Below are positions 14,526 through 21,842 of a stretch of 43,965 nucleotides of DNA, one piece after another; within the stretch, counting starts at the first letter, position 1, and each line of letters starts with the position of its first letter. The stretch is from JBAWXE01 sp037144255 (GTDB lineage: Bacteria > Bacteroidota > Bacteroidia > Chitinophagales > Chitinophagaceae), in contig JBAWXE010000011.1 in the NCBI GenBank assembly GCA_037144255.1, positions 1 through 43,965 of the forward strand, given 5' to 3'. The notes below the pieces were generated by a model. That model was not told the DNA's origin. It saw only the letters and a list, made by a program, of their open reading frames with translations, and did not search any database. The position numbers were made by a program, and so were the translations under genes.

Positions 14526-15983
14526 TTATTGCATTTGTAATGCGTAATCTATTGTCCCGCCTACATTTTGGGCTGGCCCCGGTGCATTTCTGTTCAGCAG
14601 ATTACCCTTTTTATCCACCAATACATGGCGTGGCATGGTGGTCACTGCATACTTTTTAGCCACATCAGATCCCATTCCGTTTAGTTCCAGCAGGTGTGTA
14701 CCTTCTATAGGGTTGTTCTTAAGGTAGTTTTGCAAACTGGCTTTTGATTTATCAAAACTTACAAAAAGGAATTCTACATTCTTGCCTTTGAAACGTTCTT
14801 GTAGTCCTTTGATGCCTTGTAGCTCTGCTATGCACTGTTCGTTTGCCGTACTCCAAAATGACATGTATACGACCTTTCCTTTATAATCTGATAGTTTTAC
14901 ATTTTTACCATTCATATCCCGTACCGCAAAATCGGGCGCAGGGACAGATACAACCACAGCCTTTACAAATGACAGGTCATTACCCAGCCTTGCCAGCATA
15001 CCTTTATCTACAAATGAATTGCGATAAGTATTATGCAGCATACTATCCATGGCATGATATCTACCTTCAAACTCATCTGTGCCTTTATAATGATCCAGTC
15101 CTTTTATCTGATCGTGTAATATCTGATACAGTGCTACTTCATACAGTCTGCCGGTAAAATATTTTTTGGCAATAGAATCTCTCTGTCGATACTGATGATG
15201 CAAATAGAATTTGGTTTCAGCAGATTGCTTATTGTTTTGATCTACGTGGCAACGCCATAAGGAATAAGGCAATTCGCGTAGAAAATTAATATAAGAACTG
15301 CTGCATAATGAACCGAAATTATTAGGGTTCACATCATTGATCAGCTTCATGTATTCCGCATCGTGAAATACTGCGCGACCGCCGGCTGCATGTTTCCAAG
15401 AGTATTGCAGCAAGGCTACGGCATAGCTATAGCGTATCTCGCTTTCCATATATGTTTTGAAAGGCTCAGGTACATGACCTCTGAAAAATGTATTCATGAA
15501 ATCTATCTGATCTTTCATCCTTTTCTGCCAGAACTCAGCAAATACTTTAGGTTGTTTGTTGAAGGTTTCTGCTACTTGCTTGGTCATAGCATCATCTCTG
15601 AAATATTTACTCTCCCAGTGAAACTGAAATGATACTTGTTCTTTACAACTACCCTCAGTATGTATTTGTTCGTTATCAGAAAAATCGAATGATAGGCTAT
15701 CACCCGGGCCAATGTATTTATTAGCAAAGAGCCATTGATCTCCTAGTGCTATACTGTAACTGATAGGATTATTGATATCAATTTTGAATTTGAAATTATT
15801 GAGTCCGTCTACATTGGTCTCAAAATGTGTGAGCCTGCCTTCTATCTCATCTATGGCTGTAGCATAGTATTGTATAGTTACTTTCTTTTGTGGCTTTGCT
15901 TCCATTTTCCCACATATCACTGTGGGTTTGGCACACAAAGAAAAAGAAGAGAACAGCAATATAAAAGATAACAAACGACGCAT
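14526..15983 (-). CDS. TlpA-like redoxin lacking the nucleophilic cysteine
   Basis: A 485-residue exported protein with signal peptide (1-18) followed by a DUF4369-like beta domain (about 20-110, with PGDSLSFDF), a long helical middle and a C-terminal thioredoxin fold (about 348-485: PAPDFAVRDMNGKNVKLSDY, GKVVYMSFWSTANEQC, cis-Pro loop TTMPRHVLVDKKG). The usual active site FWATWCGPC is FWSTANEQC here, so the first cysteine is Asn381 and only Cys384 remains. Dithiol oxidoreductase activity should be lost; a peroxiredoxin-like or binding role is possible. It is monocistronic as far as visible. Confidence 0.88.
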   Translation of the reverse strand: MRRLLSFILLFSSFSLCAKPTVICGKMEAKPQKKVTIQYYATAIDEIEGRLTHFETNVDGLNNFKFKIDINNPISYSIALGDQWLFANKYIGPGDSLSFDFSDNEQIHTEGSCKEQVSFQFHWESKYFRDDAMTKQVAETFNKQPKVFAEFWQKRMKDQIDFMNTFFRGHVPEPFKTYMESEIRYSYAVALLQYSWKHAAGGRAVFHDAEYMKLINDVNPNNFGSLCSSSYINFLRELPYSLWRCHVDQNNKQSAETKFYLHHQYRQRDSIAKKYFTGRLYEVALYQILHDQIKGLDHYKGTDEFEGRYHAMDSMLHNTYRNSFVDKGMLARLGNDLSFVKAVVVSVPAPDFAVRDMNGKNVKLSDYKGKVVYMSFWSTANEQCIAELQGIKGLQERFKGKNVEFLFVSFDKSKASLQNYLKNNPIEGTHLLELNGMGSDVAKKYAVTTMPRHVLVDKKGNLLNRNAPGPAQNVGGTIDYALQMQ

Positions 15984-16146
15984 ATACTGAATTGAACGGT
16001 AACGATTTAAAGATATGTCACCGATATGATGTTTTAAAGTACCTCACATTAATAATTGACACTAAAATGCATGATGTTGATAAATTGTAGCATTTTAGCC
16101 ATTTGAGGCCACTATTATTTAATATTTGGAACATTGAGGGCATTAA

Positions 16147-16169
16147 AAAAGCCCCTAAAAGGGGCTTTT
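16147..16169 (-). terminator. Terminator of the 51-aa peptide gene
   Basis: AAAAGCCCC, loop TAAAA, GGGGCTTTT: a 9-bp perfect stem with A- and T-runs. It lies 25 bases beyond the stop of the small gene at 16194 and supports that gene being transcribed. Confidence 0.85.
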
Positions 16170-16193
16170 GTGTATAACTCTTGATATTTAGAA

Positions 16194-16349
16194 TTAAATA
16201 GAAGGCTGTGTAGCAGGGCGTAAGCCTTTTACATTAGCTGTAAGACCATTGATGGCTTCTTTTGCTTTAGCAGCAAACAACAGTACAAATCCGGCAGCGA
16301 AGTAGCAACGAACCATAAATGCTATTGTGTGAAGAATGATCGATCTCAT
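16194..16349 (-). CDS. 51-residue hydrophobic peptide
   Basis: A short frame from ATG 16349 (MRSIILHTIAFMVRCYFAAG) with a continuous hydrophobic stretch at residues 4-26, an alanine-lysine hinge, and a polar C-terminal tail (GLTANVKGLRPATQPSI). It may be a single-pass membrane peptide or an exported peptide precursor. Support for its reality: protein-like composition, a dedicated terminator downstream, and phased TTAAC repeats 74-133 bases upstream. The frame is open further upstream (to 16388) but adds only a Lys/Thr-rich piece. Function unknown. Confidence 0.6.
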   Translation of the reverse strand: MRSIILHTIAFMVRCYFAAGFVLLFAAKAKEAINGLTANVKGLRPATQPSI

Positions 16350-16422
16350 AATTGTTGTTTTTGTGTGTTTGATGATGTAAAGATGCACACTACTAGCTCC
16401 ACTGAGAAACTTTTTGGCCTTG

Positions 16423-16482
16423 TTAACCCTAGCTTTGCAAGTGCTTAACCCTTGATTTACAAGCAGTTAACGGGGCGTTAAC
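16423..16482 (-). promoter_or_regulatory. Helically phased GTTAA repeats upstream of the 51-aa gene
   Basis: TTAAC occurs at 16423, 16445, 16467 and 16478, spaced 22, 22 and 11 bases, i.e. whole helical turns. The first two 22-base units match at 16 of 22 positions. On the minus strand the copies read AGGGTTAAC, AGGGTTAAG and CCGTTAACT, resembling LytTR-type boxes such as the AgrA box ACAGTTAAG, which also sit about 22 bases apart. The rest of the 311-base gap (16350-16660) shows nothing else. Confidence 0.5.
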
Positions 16483-16660
16483 TAAGTTAGTACTACTAGT
16501 TAATATTTCTGAGGGAGAACATTCATCAGCATTGTATGACTAAAAGTTACGTTGATATTGTAAAACCTTTACCACACCAGTTTTCATTTTATATGCAGTT
16601 CACTACATCCAATATCATGCCAAATAAATGTACATACATGCATTTTATAAAAACAATATA

Positions 16661-17170
16661 TTAATTGACTACACTGATGTTAACAGGTATTTGTACTGTT
16701 TGGTATGATGGAGATGCACTGTGATCCTCAAAAGAGAGGCTGAATGATTGTACCCTTACTCTGAGCCTATCGTTTCTCGGTTCTGTATGGCTATGAATAC
16801 GTGTAAGAGCTGCGAAACCTGTGGGTTTCCATCCTTCCAGAGCATTGTATAGTGCCCATTCCAGCTCATAATACTGCAAGGCACGTTCCTGATAATAGCC
16901 AGGCGTACCTTGTGCAGATGCACTATATGGGTTGAAAGCCAATCGGAATACGACATTACCAGTTGCTGTCTGTGCATTATTTCCCAGATTCTCAAAATTG
17001 AAATCTGTAAAGTCTATCAATACGCAAGGCCATGATACTGCGGGGCGGCCTCCCTGGGCTTCATAATGATCTATCTGATGCAGATCCTGATCTATGTAAG
17101 TAATGTCTGGGACGGTAGATGAGATACGTTGTTGTAACTGCTGTAGTAGCAGTGCGAATGGACTGTTCAT
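16661..17170 (-). CDS. Mu-like phage tail protein (gp37-like)
   Basis: A 169-residue protein with intact ATG. It opens with a helix (SPFALLLQQLQQRI) and continues with YIDQDLHQIDHY, PAVSWPCVLIDFTDFNFENLG, a strand NVVFRLAFNPYS, the helix ALQYYELEWALYNALEGW and a final hydrophobic beta region. This pattern fits the small tail-terminator or gp37/DUF1834-like proteins of Mu-like phages, which act at the head-tail joining or tail-completion step. No other intact tail gene is next to it, so it is likely a prophage leftover. The name is based on recollection of family patterns. Confidence 0.6.
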   Translation of the reverse strand: MNSPFALLLQQLQQRISSTVPDITYIDQDLHQIDHYEAQGGRPAVSWPCVLIDFTDFNFENLGNNAQTATGNVVFRLAFNPYSASAQGTPGYYQERALQYYELEWALYNALEGWKPTGFAALTRIHSHTEPRNDRLRVRVQSFSLSFEDHSASPSYQTVQIPVNISVVN

Positions 17171-17236
17171 AGGATATAGGGGGTTAAAAATGGTGAGGTA
17201 GAAAAAAACGGAGGGAAGAAAAAATAGTCCTAAGAC

Positions 17237-17271
17237 ACTACAAGCTTACCCGATGAGGATAAGCTTGCAGT
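17237..17271 (-). terminator. Hairpin downstream of the second lipoprotein gene
   Basis: On the minus strand ACTGCAAGCTTA and TAAGCTTGTAGT form a 12-bp stem with one G-U pair and an 11-base loop. It lies 31 bases past the stop at 17302. No T-run follows directly, so termination is only possible. Confidence 0.4.
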
Positions 17272-17301
17272 AGGATACTGAATATGATAATTGGGGAATG
17301 A

Positions 17302-18111
17302 TTATTGTCTGGCCATCATGAATACACCTACTGAATCTATACGAACTTGTATAGAATCTGGTCTTGGTGAATCTGTATAGGTAGCTGTGTAGAAAGTATC
17401 TTTCAGCATTGCACCGTTAGCTTGATTAAAGAAGTAAACGTATGCGATAGATTGTTTGTAATAACTGGTTCTATATCCATAGTTCCTTGTTTGGATATTA
17501 CCACTATTATCCTTGAAAGAATAAGTAGCTGTAAAGTCTTTGTTCAATGTGATCATTCTGTATCTCATATCCATAGTGAAATGAGGAGTGTCCGACCATT
17601 GTCTGATAGGAATAGTAGCTATTCCATTGCCTTTTGCACTATCAATGAAACCACCGAAAGCTTTCCATGTAGTAGATGTATGACCACCCAAACATGTAGC
17701 TCTTACCAGAGTAGATGGGCCAGTATAGGTGTCATCCCAAGTAACAGTATTGCCGGTATTTTTTACAAAATAAGGCATGAATGGTTTGTAATCATACAGA
17801 CCGAAAGACCAGTTGGTCAGCAAATTATCTGCAGAATACCAATCGATATAAGTAGTATCGGGCAGATCGCTAAGGGCTACTGTCTGAGAAGTACCACCAG
17901 TGAGATCGAATGATTTGAAGGCACCGGTACCTGCTTTATAACTGGTAGTATCTCTATATAGATCTATATGCACCGAAGCACCCAAAACATTATGAAAAGT
18001 ATAGGTAGTAGGTGTAGGCGTAGAGCTGGTAGGGCTGGTAGCCTTATAGCAACTGCTGGCAACAGACATGAAACCCAACAGGCAAATGGTACTTAACGAC
18101 TTAAAACTCAT
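17302..18111 (-). CDS. Putative lipoprotein, paralogue of the protein at 795-1619
   Basis: A 269-residue predicted lipoprotein (lipobox VASSC, Cys21; then a Ser/Thr/Pro linker). The beta-rich domain matches the lipoprotein at 795-1619 through its length: YTFHNVLGASVHIDLY with YTFSNPSDQDLNVTIY, TWKAFGGFIDS with QWVAVDAIDA, and the ATYSFKDNSG strand. Function is unknown. It is flanked on both sides by Mu-like phage genes on the same strand, so it was either inserted into or is carried with the prophage debris. Its transcription is probably independent, given gaps of 115 and 131 bases. Confidence 0.8.
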   Translation of the reverse strand: MSFKSLSTICLLGFMSVASSCYKATSPTSSTPTPTTYTFHNVLGASVHIDLYRDTTSYKAGTGAFKSFDLTGGTSQTVALSDLPDTTYIDWYSADNLLTNWSFGLYDYKPFMPYFVKNTGNTVTWDDTYTGPSTLVRATCLGGHTSTTWKAFGGFIDSAKGNGIATIPIRQWSDTPHFTMDMRYRMITLNKDFTATYSFKDNSGNIQTRNYGYRTSYYKQSIAYVYFFNQANGAMLKDTFYTATYTDSPRPDSIQVRIDSVGVFMMARQ

Positions 18112-18226
18112 ATGTCGGTTAAATTTTTGTGAAATTAGAGCGTAAATATATGTATTTACAGAGAAAATAAAAACAAAGAGCCATTTATATTACAGTCATA
18201 TTATGGTCATATATCTATTTAACAAG

Positions 18227-19321
18227 CTATTTTAGTGATATATGTTGGGGTTTGGGAATGCCATAGGTCTCATACCAATAATCATCTGCCATGGCTATGC
18301 GCGATGCCAATTGCATATCTATATCCATACGTTGTTTCAAATATGCAATATCTACATCTTTGCTAAAACAGAATCTACCCTCTGCAACAGGGTAGCCATA
18401 GCTGCGCAGCACATTGAGAAAACGAGTGCTATTTAGCAGATTGGCAGTATATACCATATCGCTCAAGGTGATCTCCAGTTGCTGACCTGCATGTACTCTG
18501 CTTTGCGCATAGCCACTACTATCACTACTAGTAGTAGTTTCTGTATTGCCCAGCACTACGACAGACATCTCTGCATTCAGAGCATTTTTAAAAGTGTCCT
18601 GCAATTGACCATCACCATTACTATATTTCCCATCGCGCATTTCAAATTCCGCCTGCTTGGGTATCATCATGGCCAGTGAGCTGCCACTTTCATCCAGTAC
18701 TTTTTTCAATTCTGATTTAGTTTGGGTATCATAGGCATCGTAATATATTATACGCACCGGCTGACCGAATATTTCTATATACTGTGACCAGTCGGCCATA
18801 TTACCTCTTTTATATAAGGCATAAGGTGCACACTTTAATAATATACCCAGATCATCAGCATCGCCCCAAATCCAAAGATTATTCATATTCGTATATGGTA
18901 TACCCTCGTTACCGTTTTGCTCGTAGGCTATGATGCCCAGATTGGGTTTGATATGTTTGCGTGGAATTTTTTTGAATGTGAATGTGCTACCGGGAATGAA
19001 TTCAATACCTGATATGCCCCAGAAAGGTGTGAGCATAATAGAACGCATAATATCGCGAAACTCGTTGCTATGTATCAGTTCGTCCATGGCATCTATTTTT
19101 CTGCCATGAGCTTCAAAATATAATGTTCTATTCAACACACAATCTATGCGTTTGCTAATGATACCGGTCAGATGTCCATCCAGCAGTATATCGTCATACA
19201 GATCGTACAGGCGGCAACGATTGGGAAAATATACCGACTCAGCACTGCGTAATGCATTGCGCCAAGTATCTATGTCTTTTGGGCTGCGATCGGCAGAGCG
19301 AATACTGAGCTCATTGACCAC
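18227..19321 (-). CDS. Mu-like portal protein (gp29/DUF935 type), 5' end eroded
   Basis: At least 364 residues. The block TWRNALRSAESVYFPNRCRL followed by YDLYDDILLDGHLTGIISKR is typical of DUF935 portal proteins, as are NLWIWGDADDLG, the FGQPVRIIYYDAYD strand and the GYAQSRVHAGQQLEITLSDM segment. Portals form the dodecameric DNA channel of the capsid. The best start in frame is GTG 19321, but protein-like sequence continues upstream to about 19378, where a stop occurs and no ATG exists. The original start therefore seems lost. It is shorter than Mu gp29. It is probably a pseudogene-in-progress. Confidence 0.8.
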   Translation of the reverse strand: MVNELSIRSADRSPKDIDTWRNALRSAESVYFPNRCRLYDLYDDILLDGHLTGIISKRIDCVLNRTLYFEAHGRKIDAMDELIHSNEFRDIMRSIMLTPFWGISGIEFIPGSTFTFKKIPRKHIKPNLGIIAYEQNGNEGIPYTNMNNLWIWGDADDLGILLKCAPYALYKRGNMADWSQYIEIFGQPVRIIYYDAYDTQTKSELKKVLDESGSSLAMMIPKQAEFEMRDGKYSNGDGQLQDTFKNALNAEMSVVVLGNTETTTSSDSSGYAQSRVHAGQQLEITLSDMVYTANLLNSTRFLNVLRSYGYPVAEGRFCFSKDVDIAYLKQRMDIDMQLASRIAMADDYWYETYGIPKPQHISLK

Positions 19322-19440
19322 TATATCATTTTTATCTTTGTTTTTTCTGTTACTATCATAGTGTTTGTATTTGTTGGTTTATAATTTGTATTGTATATAT
19401 CTATGTATCAAGCAATAAATCAAGGCTTCTCTTATTTTCG

Positions 19441-19477
19441 TAACTTTGCAGAAGGGGATATATGCGAAGGGGATATA
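19441..19477 (+). promoter_or_regulatory. -7 box and short tandem repeat upstream of the small membrane gene
   Basis: TAACTTTG (19441-19448) matches TAnnTTTG about 107 bases before the ATG at 19555. Immediately after it GAAGGGGATATA occurs twice (19451-19462, 19466-19477), a 15-base period in the presumed leader. No clear -33 TTG is present. Confidence 0.4.
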
Positions 19478-19554
19478 GGTATCTCGGAAAAAGAGAACTT
19501 AATCGCTATATTTAACCCAAGTTAAAGCTGCATTCATTACTGCGAGCACCTGAT

Positions 19555-19917
19555 ATGATCAAAAAATTATTTATAGAATCATACCTTTTCCAAAAACATT
19601 TGCATGGTAGCAATATTGCTGCGGTGATAGGTAGCTTTTTGTTTATAACATTTATCCAAGCTCTAAATGTGAATTCTATAGTATTGGGTATGCAAATGAT
19701 CATTCCCGGACATATACGCAAGTTTTTCTTTCATAATAAGGAAGGCATAACTATACTATGCGGCATATATGCAATTATGTTCATTGTAAATTTCATTTTA
19801 GTACAACCGCTGTCTGCAATAACAAGAAATGAGGAGTTGCGACCAAAATCTCATATGCTGTTGGCTTACACACTTTTTTCGCTGGTGATAGTATTGGCTC
19901 TCACCATGTTGACTTAA
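19555..19917 (+). CDS. Hypothetical membrane protein
   Basis: A 120-residue protein with three hydrophobic segments (about 21-40, 65-83 and 101-119) and a basic, aromatic N terminus (MIKKLFIESYLFQKHLHG). No family is recognised. It is the only rightward gene among leftward phage remnants, with its own -7 box and leader, so it may be a resident host gene or a cargo gene of the prophage. It ends in LTMLT with no tail. Possible roles range from phage-exclusion-like membrane protein to ordinary small membrane protein; the sequence does not decide. Confidence 0.6.
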   Translation: MIKKLFIESYLFQKHLHGSNIAAVIGSFLFITFIQALNVNSIVLGMQMIIPGHIRKFFFHNKEGITILCGIYAIMFIVNFILVQPLSAITRNEELRPKSHMLLAYTLFSLVIVLALTMLT

Positions 19918-19923
19918 TTCCCT

Positions 19924-20246
19924 TTATTCATAGATCCTTAAGAGACGCATCTTATACAGTATGTTATAAGTATCGCGATACAACTGCAATTTGTATTTGG
20001 CCGTACTCTTATCGTGCTTATTGTGTATATCTGCATCTGTGATGAACAAAAAACTCTCTCTGCTACGACGATCTTCTTTTACCTGCCAGTTTTGATCTAC
20101 TATTCTATCGGCAGATACAGGTGGTACATTATTATGCACATATAGCTGAAAATCGCTGCCATGTAAGTAGTGCCATTGGAGCCCAGCTACTTTAACGCCT
20201 CATGATCCACCATATTACTATGCAGGTCCACTCTTACCAGCAGCAT
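19924..20246 (-). pseudogene. Frameshifted fragment of a probable phage protein
   Basis: From ATG 20246 the frame reads MLLVRVDLHSNMVDHEALK and stops at 20187-20189. Shifting one base gives VAGLQWHYLHGSDFQLYVHN and continues to the stop at 19924. Together they make one plausible protein of about 105 residues broken by a single frameshift. The content is mixed alpha/beta with an acidic-basic C terminus (YKLQLYRDTYNILYKMRLL). No family is named. Same strand as, and near to, the portal gene, so probably phage debris. Confidence 0.5.
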
Positions 20247-20458
20247 ATCGCCCAGTTACTAGTGCACCGTTTAAGTGTTTTGTAAGATACCATACACCAG
20301 CCGGCAATACTTATATTACAGAATCTACAGGTTTGGATTATATAAAAGACATTAATGCAGAATTGGATAGTACTGGATATATTACACTTGGATTATTGGC
20401 AACAACAAGCAATTACCCTTATACTATTTATTTCAATGAGTTAGTACCCTTGGGCTAA
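20171..20458 (+). pseudogene. Coding remnant without a start codon
   Basis: An open stretch on the plus strand, especially from about 20249 to the TAA at 20456, encodes a convincing protein end: FKCFVRYHTPAGNTYITEST, then GLDYIKDINAELDSTGYITL and IYFNELVPLG. A stop lies at 20168 and no ATG precedes it. It therefore looks like the last 70-95 residues of a truncated gene. It is followed by a strong terminator. Its upstream part overlaps the opposite-strand fragment, so the true junction lies near 20190-20250. Confidence 0.5.
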
Positions 20459-20462
20459 AACA

Positions 20463-20494
20463 ACAAAGGTGGAAGCAAATGCTTCCACCTTTGT
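20463..20494. terminator. Strong bidirectional terminator
   Basis: ACAAAGGTGGAAGCA pairs exactly with TGCTTCCACCTTTGT (15-bp arms). It lies 19 bases beyond the stop of the leftward T9SS gene and just after the plus-strand remnant. Confidence 0.85.
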
Positions 20495-20513
20495 ATTTAT
20501 GAATCTGTAAATA

Positions 20514-21230
20514 TTATTGGTGTGTAAACTTGCGGGTACCTACCACAGTACCTTGTGCATTCATCAATCGGATGAAATAGATACCTGAAGGGATATTCTC
20601 AATATTCAGTTTAGCACTGTTACCGGCGGTTTTGTATTGTGTCAATACTTTACCTATCAGGTTATATACTGCTATGCTCTTTACACCCAGGCTTTCATTG
20701 AAAACCACATTCACATCATTCTGTGCAGGATTAGGATACATAATGATATCCTCATCAGATTGTAATGTAGTACTGCTGATACCGGTAGGATTTTTGGTCA
20801 ATATAAATACTAGCGTTTTATTAGTGATACCTAAAAGATTATCAGTTAGTACTTCTGATACTATTGCTGTACCATAAGCTGCTGCACCTGTAGGAGTTGG
20901 ATCAATAGTAGTACTCCATTGTCCAGAAGACCCAACATGAATATAACTGCTGAAATGGTTAGCTCCATCTGCTGCATAACAACCATGGTTATCACAAGTA
21001 CTTACTGTCCAACCGGTAGGCATGCTTGTATGAGCCATATCTACATGCCATTTTATTTGTATACTATCAGTATATGTGTTATTGATAGTAGGCAGGAAGT
21101 CAAATAATTGAGAAGATGTAACATTCATTGTATCACTTGGATCAGCAGTAGTATTAAAAGACTGTCCAAAAGATGGGTTTGCGAACGCTATAAATGCTAA
21201 TCCTAGTATGCTAAGTAGTAGTTTCTTCAT
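20514..21230 (-). CDS. Secreted protein with T9SS sorting domain
   Basis: A 238-residue exported protein. Signal peptide 1-22 ends PSFGQ. Residues 30-155 are a beta-sandwich-like domain with a Cys pair (TVSTCDNHGCYAADG). The last 75 residues are a type IX secretion sorting domain: IMYPNPAQNDVNVVFN, IAVYNLIGKVLTQY, NIPSGIYFIRLMNAQG, ending GTRKFTHQ. The pattern TMNVTSSQLFDFLPTINNTY followed by DSIQIKWHV is typical of small Bacteroidota cargo proteins of unknown activity. It has its own terminator and no operon partner. Confidence 0.88.
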   Translation of the reverse strand: MKKLLLSILGLAFIAFANPSFGQSFNTTADPSDTMNVTSSQLFDFLPTINNTYTDSIQIKWHVDMAHTSMPTGWTVSTCDNHGCYAADGANHFSSYIHVGSSGQWSTTIDPTPTGAAAYGTAIVSEVLTDNLLGITNKTLVFILTKNPTGISSTTLQSDEDIIMYPNPAQNDVNVVFNESLGVKSIAVYNLIGKVLTQYKTAGNSAKLNIENIPSGIYFIRLMNAQGTVVGTRKFTHQ

Positions 21231-21359
21231 AAAATATTTTTACTAATACTTGCAATATAGTACATTTTCTATAAAGCGAACTAGAGGAAGCTACCGAAAT
21301 GGTATATTTTAACGTTCAGATGACATATAAAATATATTATAAATCATCTATATAACCCT

Positions 21360-21692
21360 TTATAATTGATCAAAATATCGGATAATGCATTCTTTCAGTA
21401 CCAGTTCTTGCTCTAGCAGTCCGGATATGGGTATGATCTCAGATTCTACATAATGCGGCCATCCATCCTCATCACGACCTACATATTCATAATATCCTAG
21501 CTGGCTCAATAGTTTGCAAACAGCCACGTGCATCAGGTCTTGTTTCTGTTCTTTAGAGAATTTATTAGCGTGTAATATACCCAGCTCATTGATACCTATC
21601 AAAAAAAGGATGCCTTCCATATCGGGCACTTTTTCAAATCGCTGATGCAGGGTAAACTCCAGATCTTTCCACTTTTGTTCAAAATTTTCCAT
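21360..21692 (-). CDS. Conserved hypothetical cytoplasmic protein
   Basis: A 110-residue, acidic, helical protein without signal peptide. Notable segments: EGILFLIGINELGILHANKF, KEQKQDLMHVAVCKLLSQLG, and GRDEDGWPHYVESEIIP. The composition is that of a folded conserved protein, and I recall similar small proteins in this phylum without an assigned role. It is divergent from the moxR-like gene (150 bases between the starts). No enzymatic motif can be seen. Confidence 0.75.
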   Translation of the reverse strand: MENFEQKWKDLEFTLHQRFEKVPDMEGILFLIGINELGILHANKFSKEQKQDLMHVAVCKLLSQLGYYEYVGRDEDGWPHYVESEIIPISGLLEQELVLKECIIRYFDQL

Positions 21693-21792
21693 ATATCTTT
21701 CCTGAACTGCTAAAATAGGCTTTTAGTAGCAATAGGGGTTTTGCAGGCAGAAGAAGAATTTTTAAAAAAAGTTAAAACTGCTTATAGGCTTG

Positions 21793-21821
21793 TTGTTTTT
21801 AGATTTGACTGTTTATTTTTG
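21793..21821 (+). promoter_or_regulatory. Promoter of the moxR-like gene
   Basis: TTG (21793-21795), an 18-base spacer and TATTTTTG (21814-21821) fit the Bacteroidota promoter TTG-N19-TAnnTTTG almost exactly. The ATG is 22 bases further on. This is the best complete promoter in the window and it supports the start at 21843. Confidence 0.6.
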
Positions 21822-21842
21822 ACCATCACATTATTTATAGCA

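Noticed and set aside
17422..17913. 163-aa plus-strand frame
   Set aside because: It is entirely antisense to the second lipoprotein gene, whose signal peptide, lipobox and paralogue make the minus strand the real one.
19451..19477. Two GAAGGGGATATA copies as a CRISPR or att-like array
   Set aside because: Only two 12-base copies with a 3-base gap. This is a simple tandem duplication in a leader.
20132..20140. TTATGCACA, a DnaA-box match
   Set aside because: It lies inside a coding remnant, is single, and has no replication gene nearby. Chance is sufficient.
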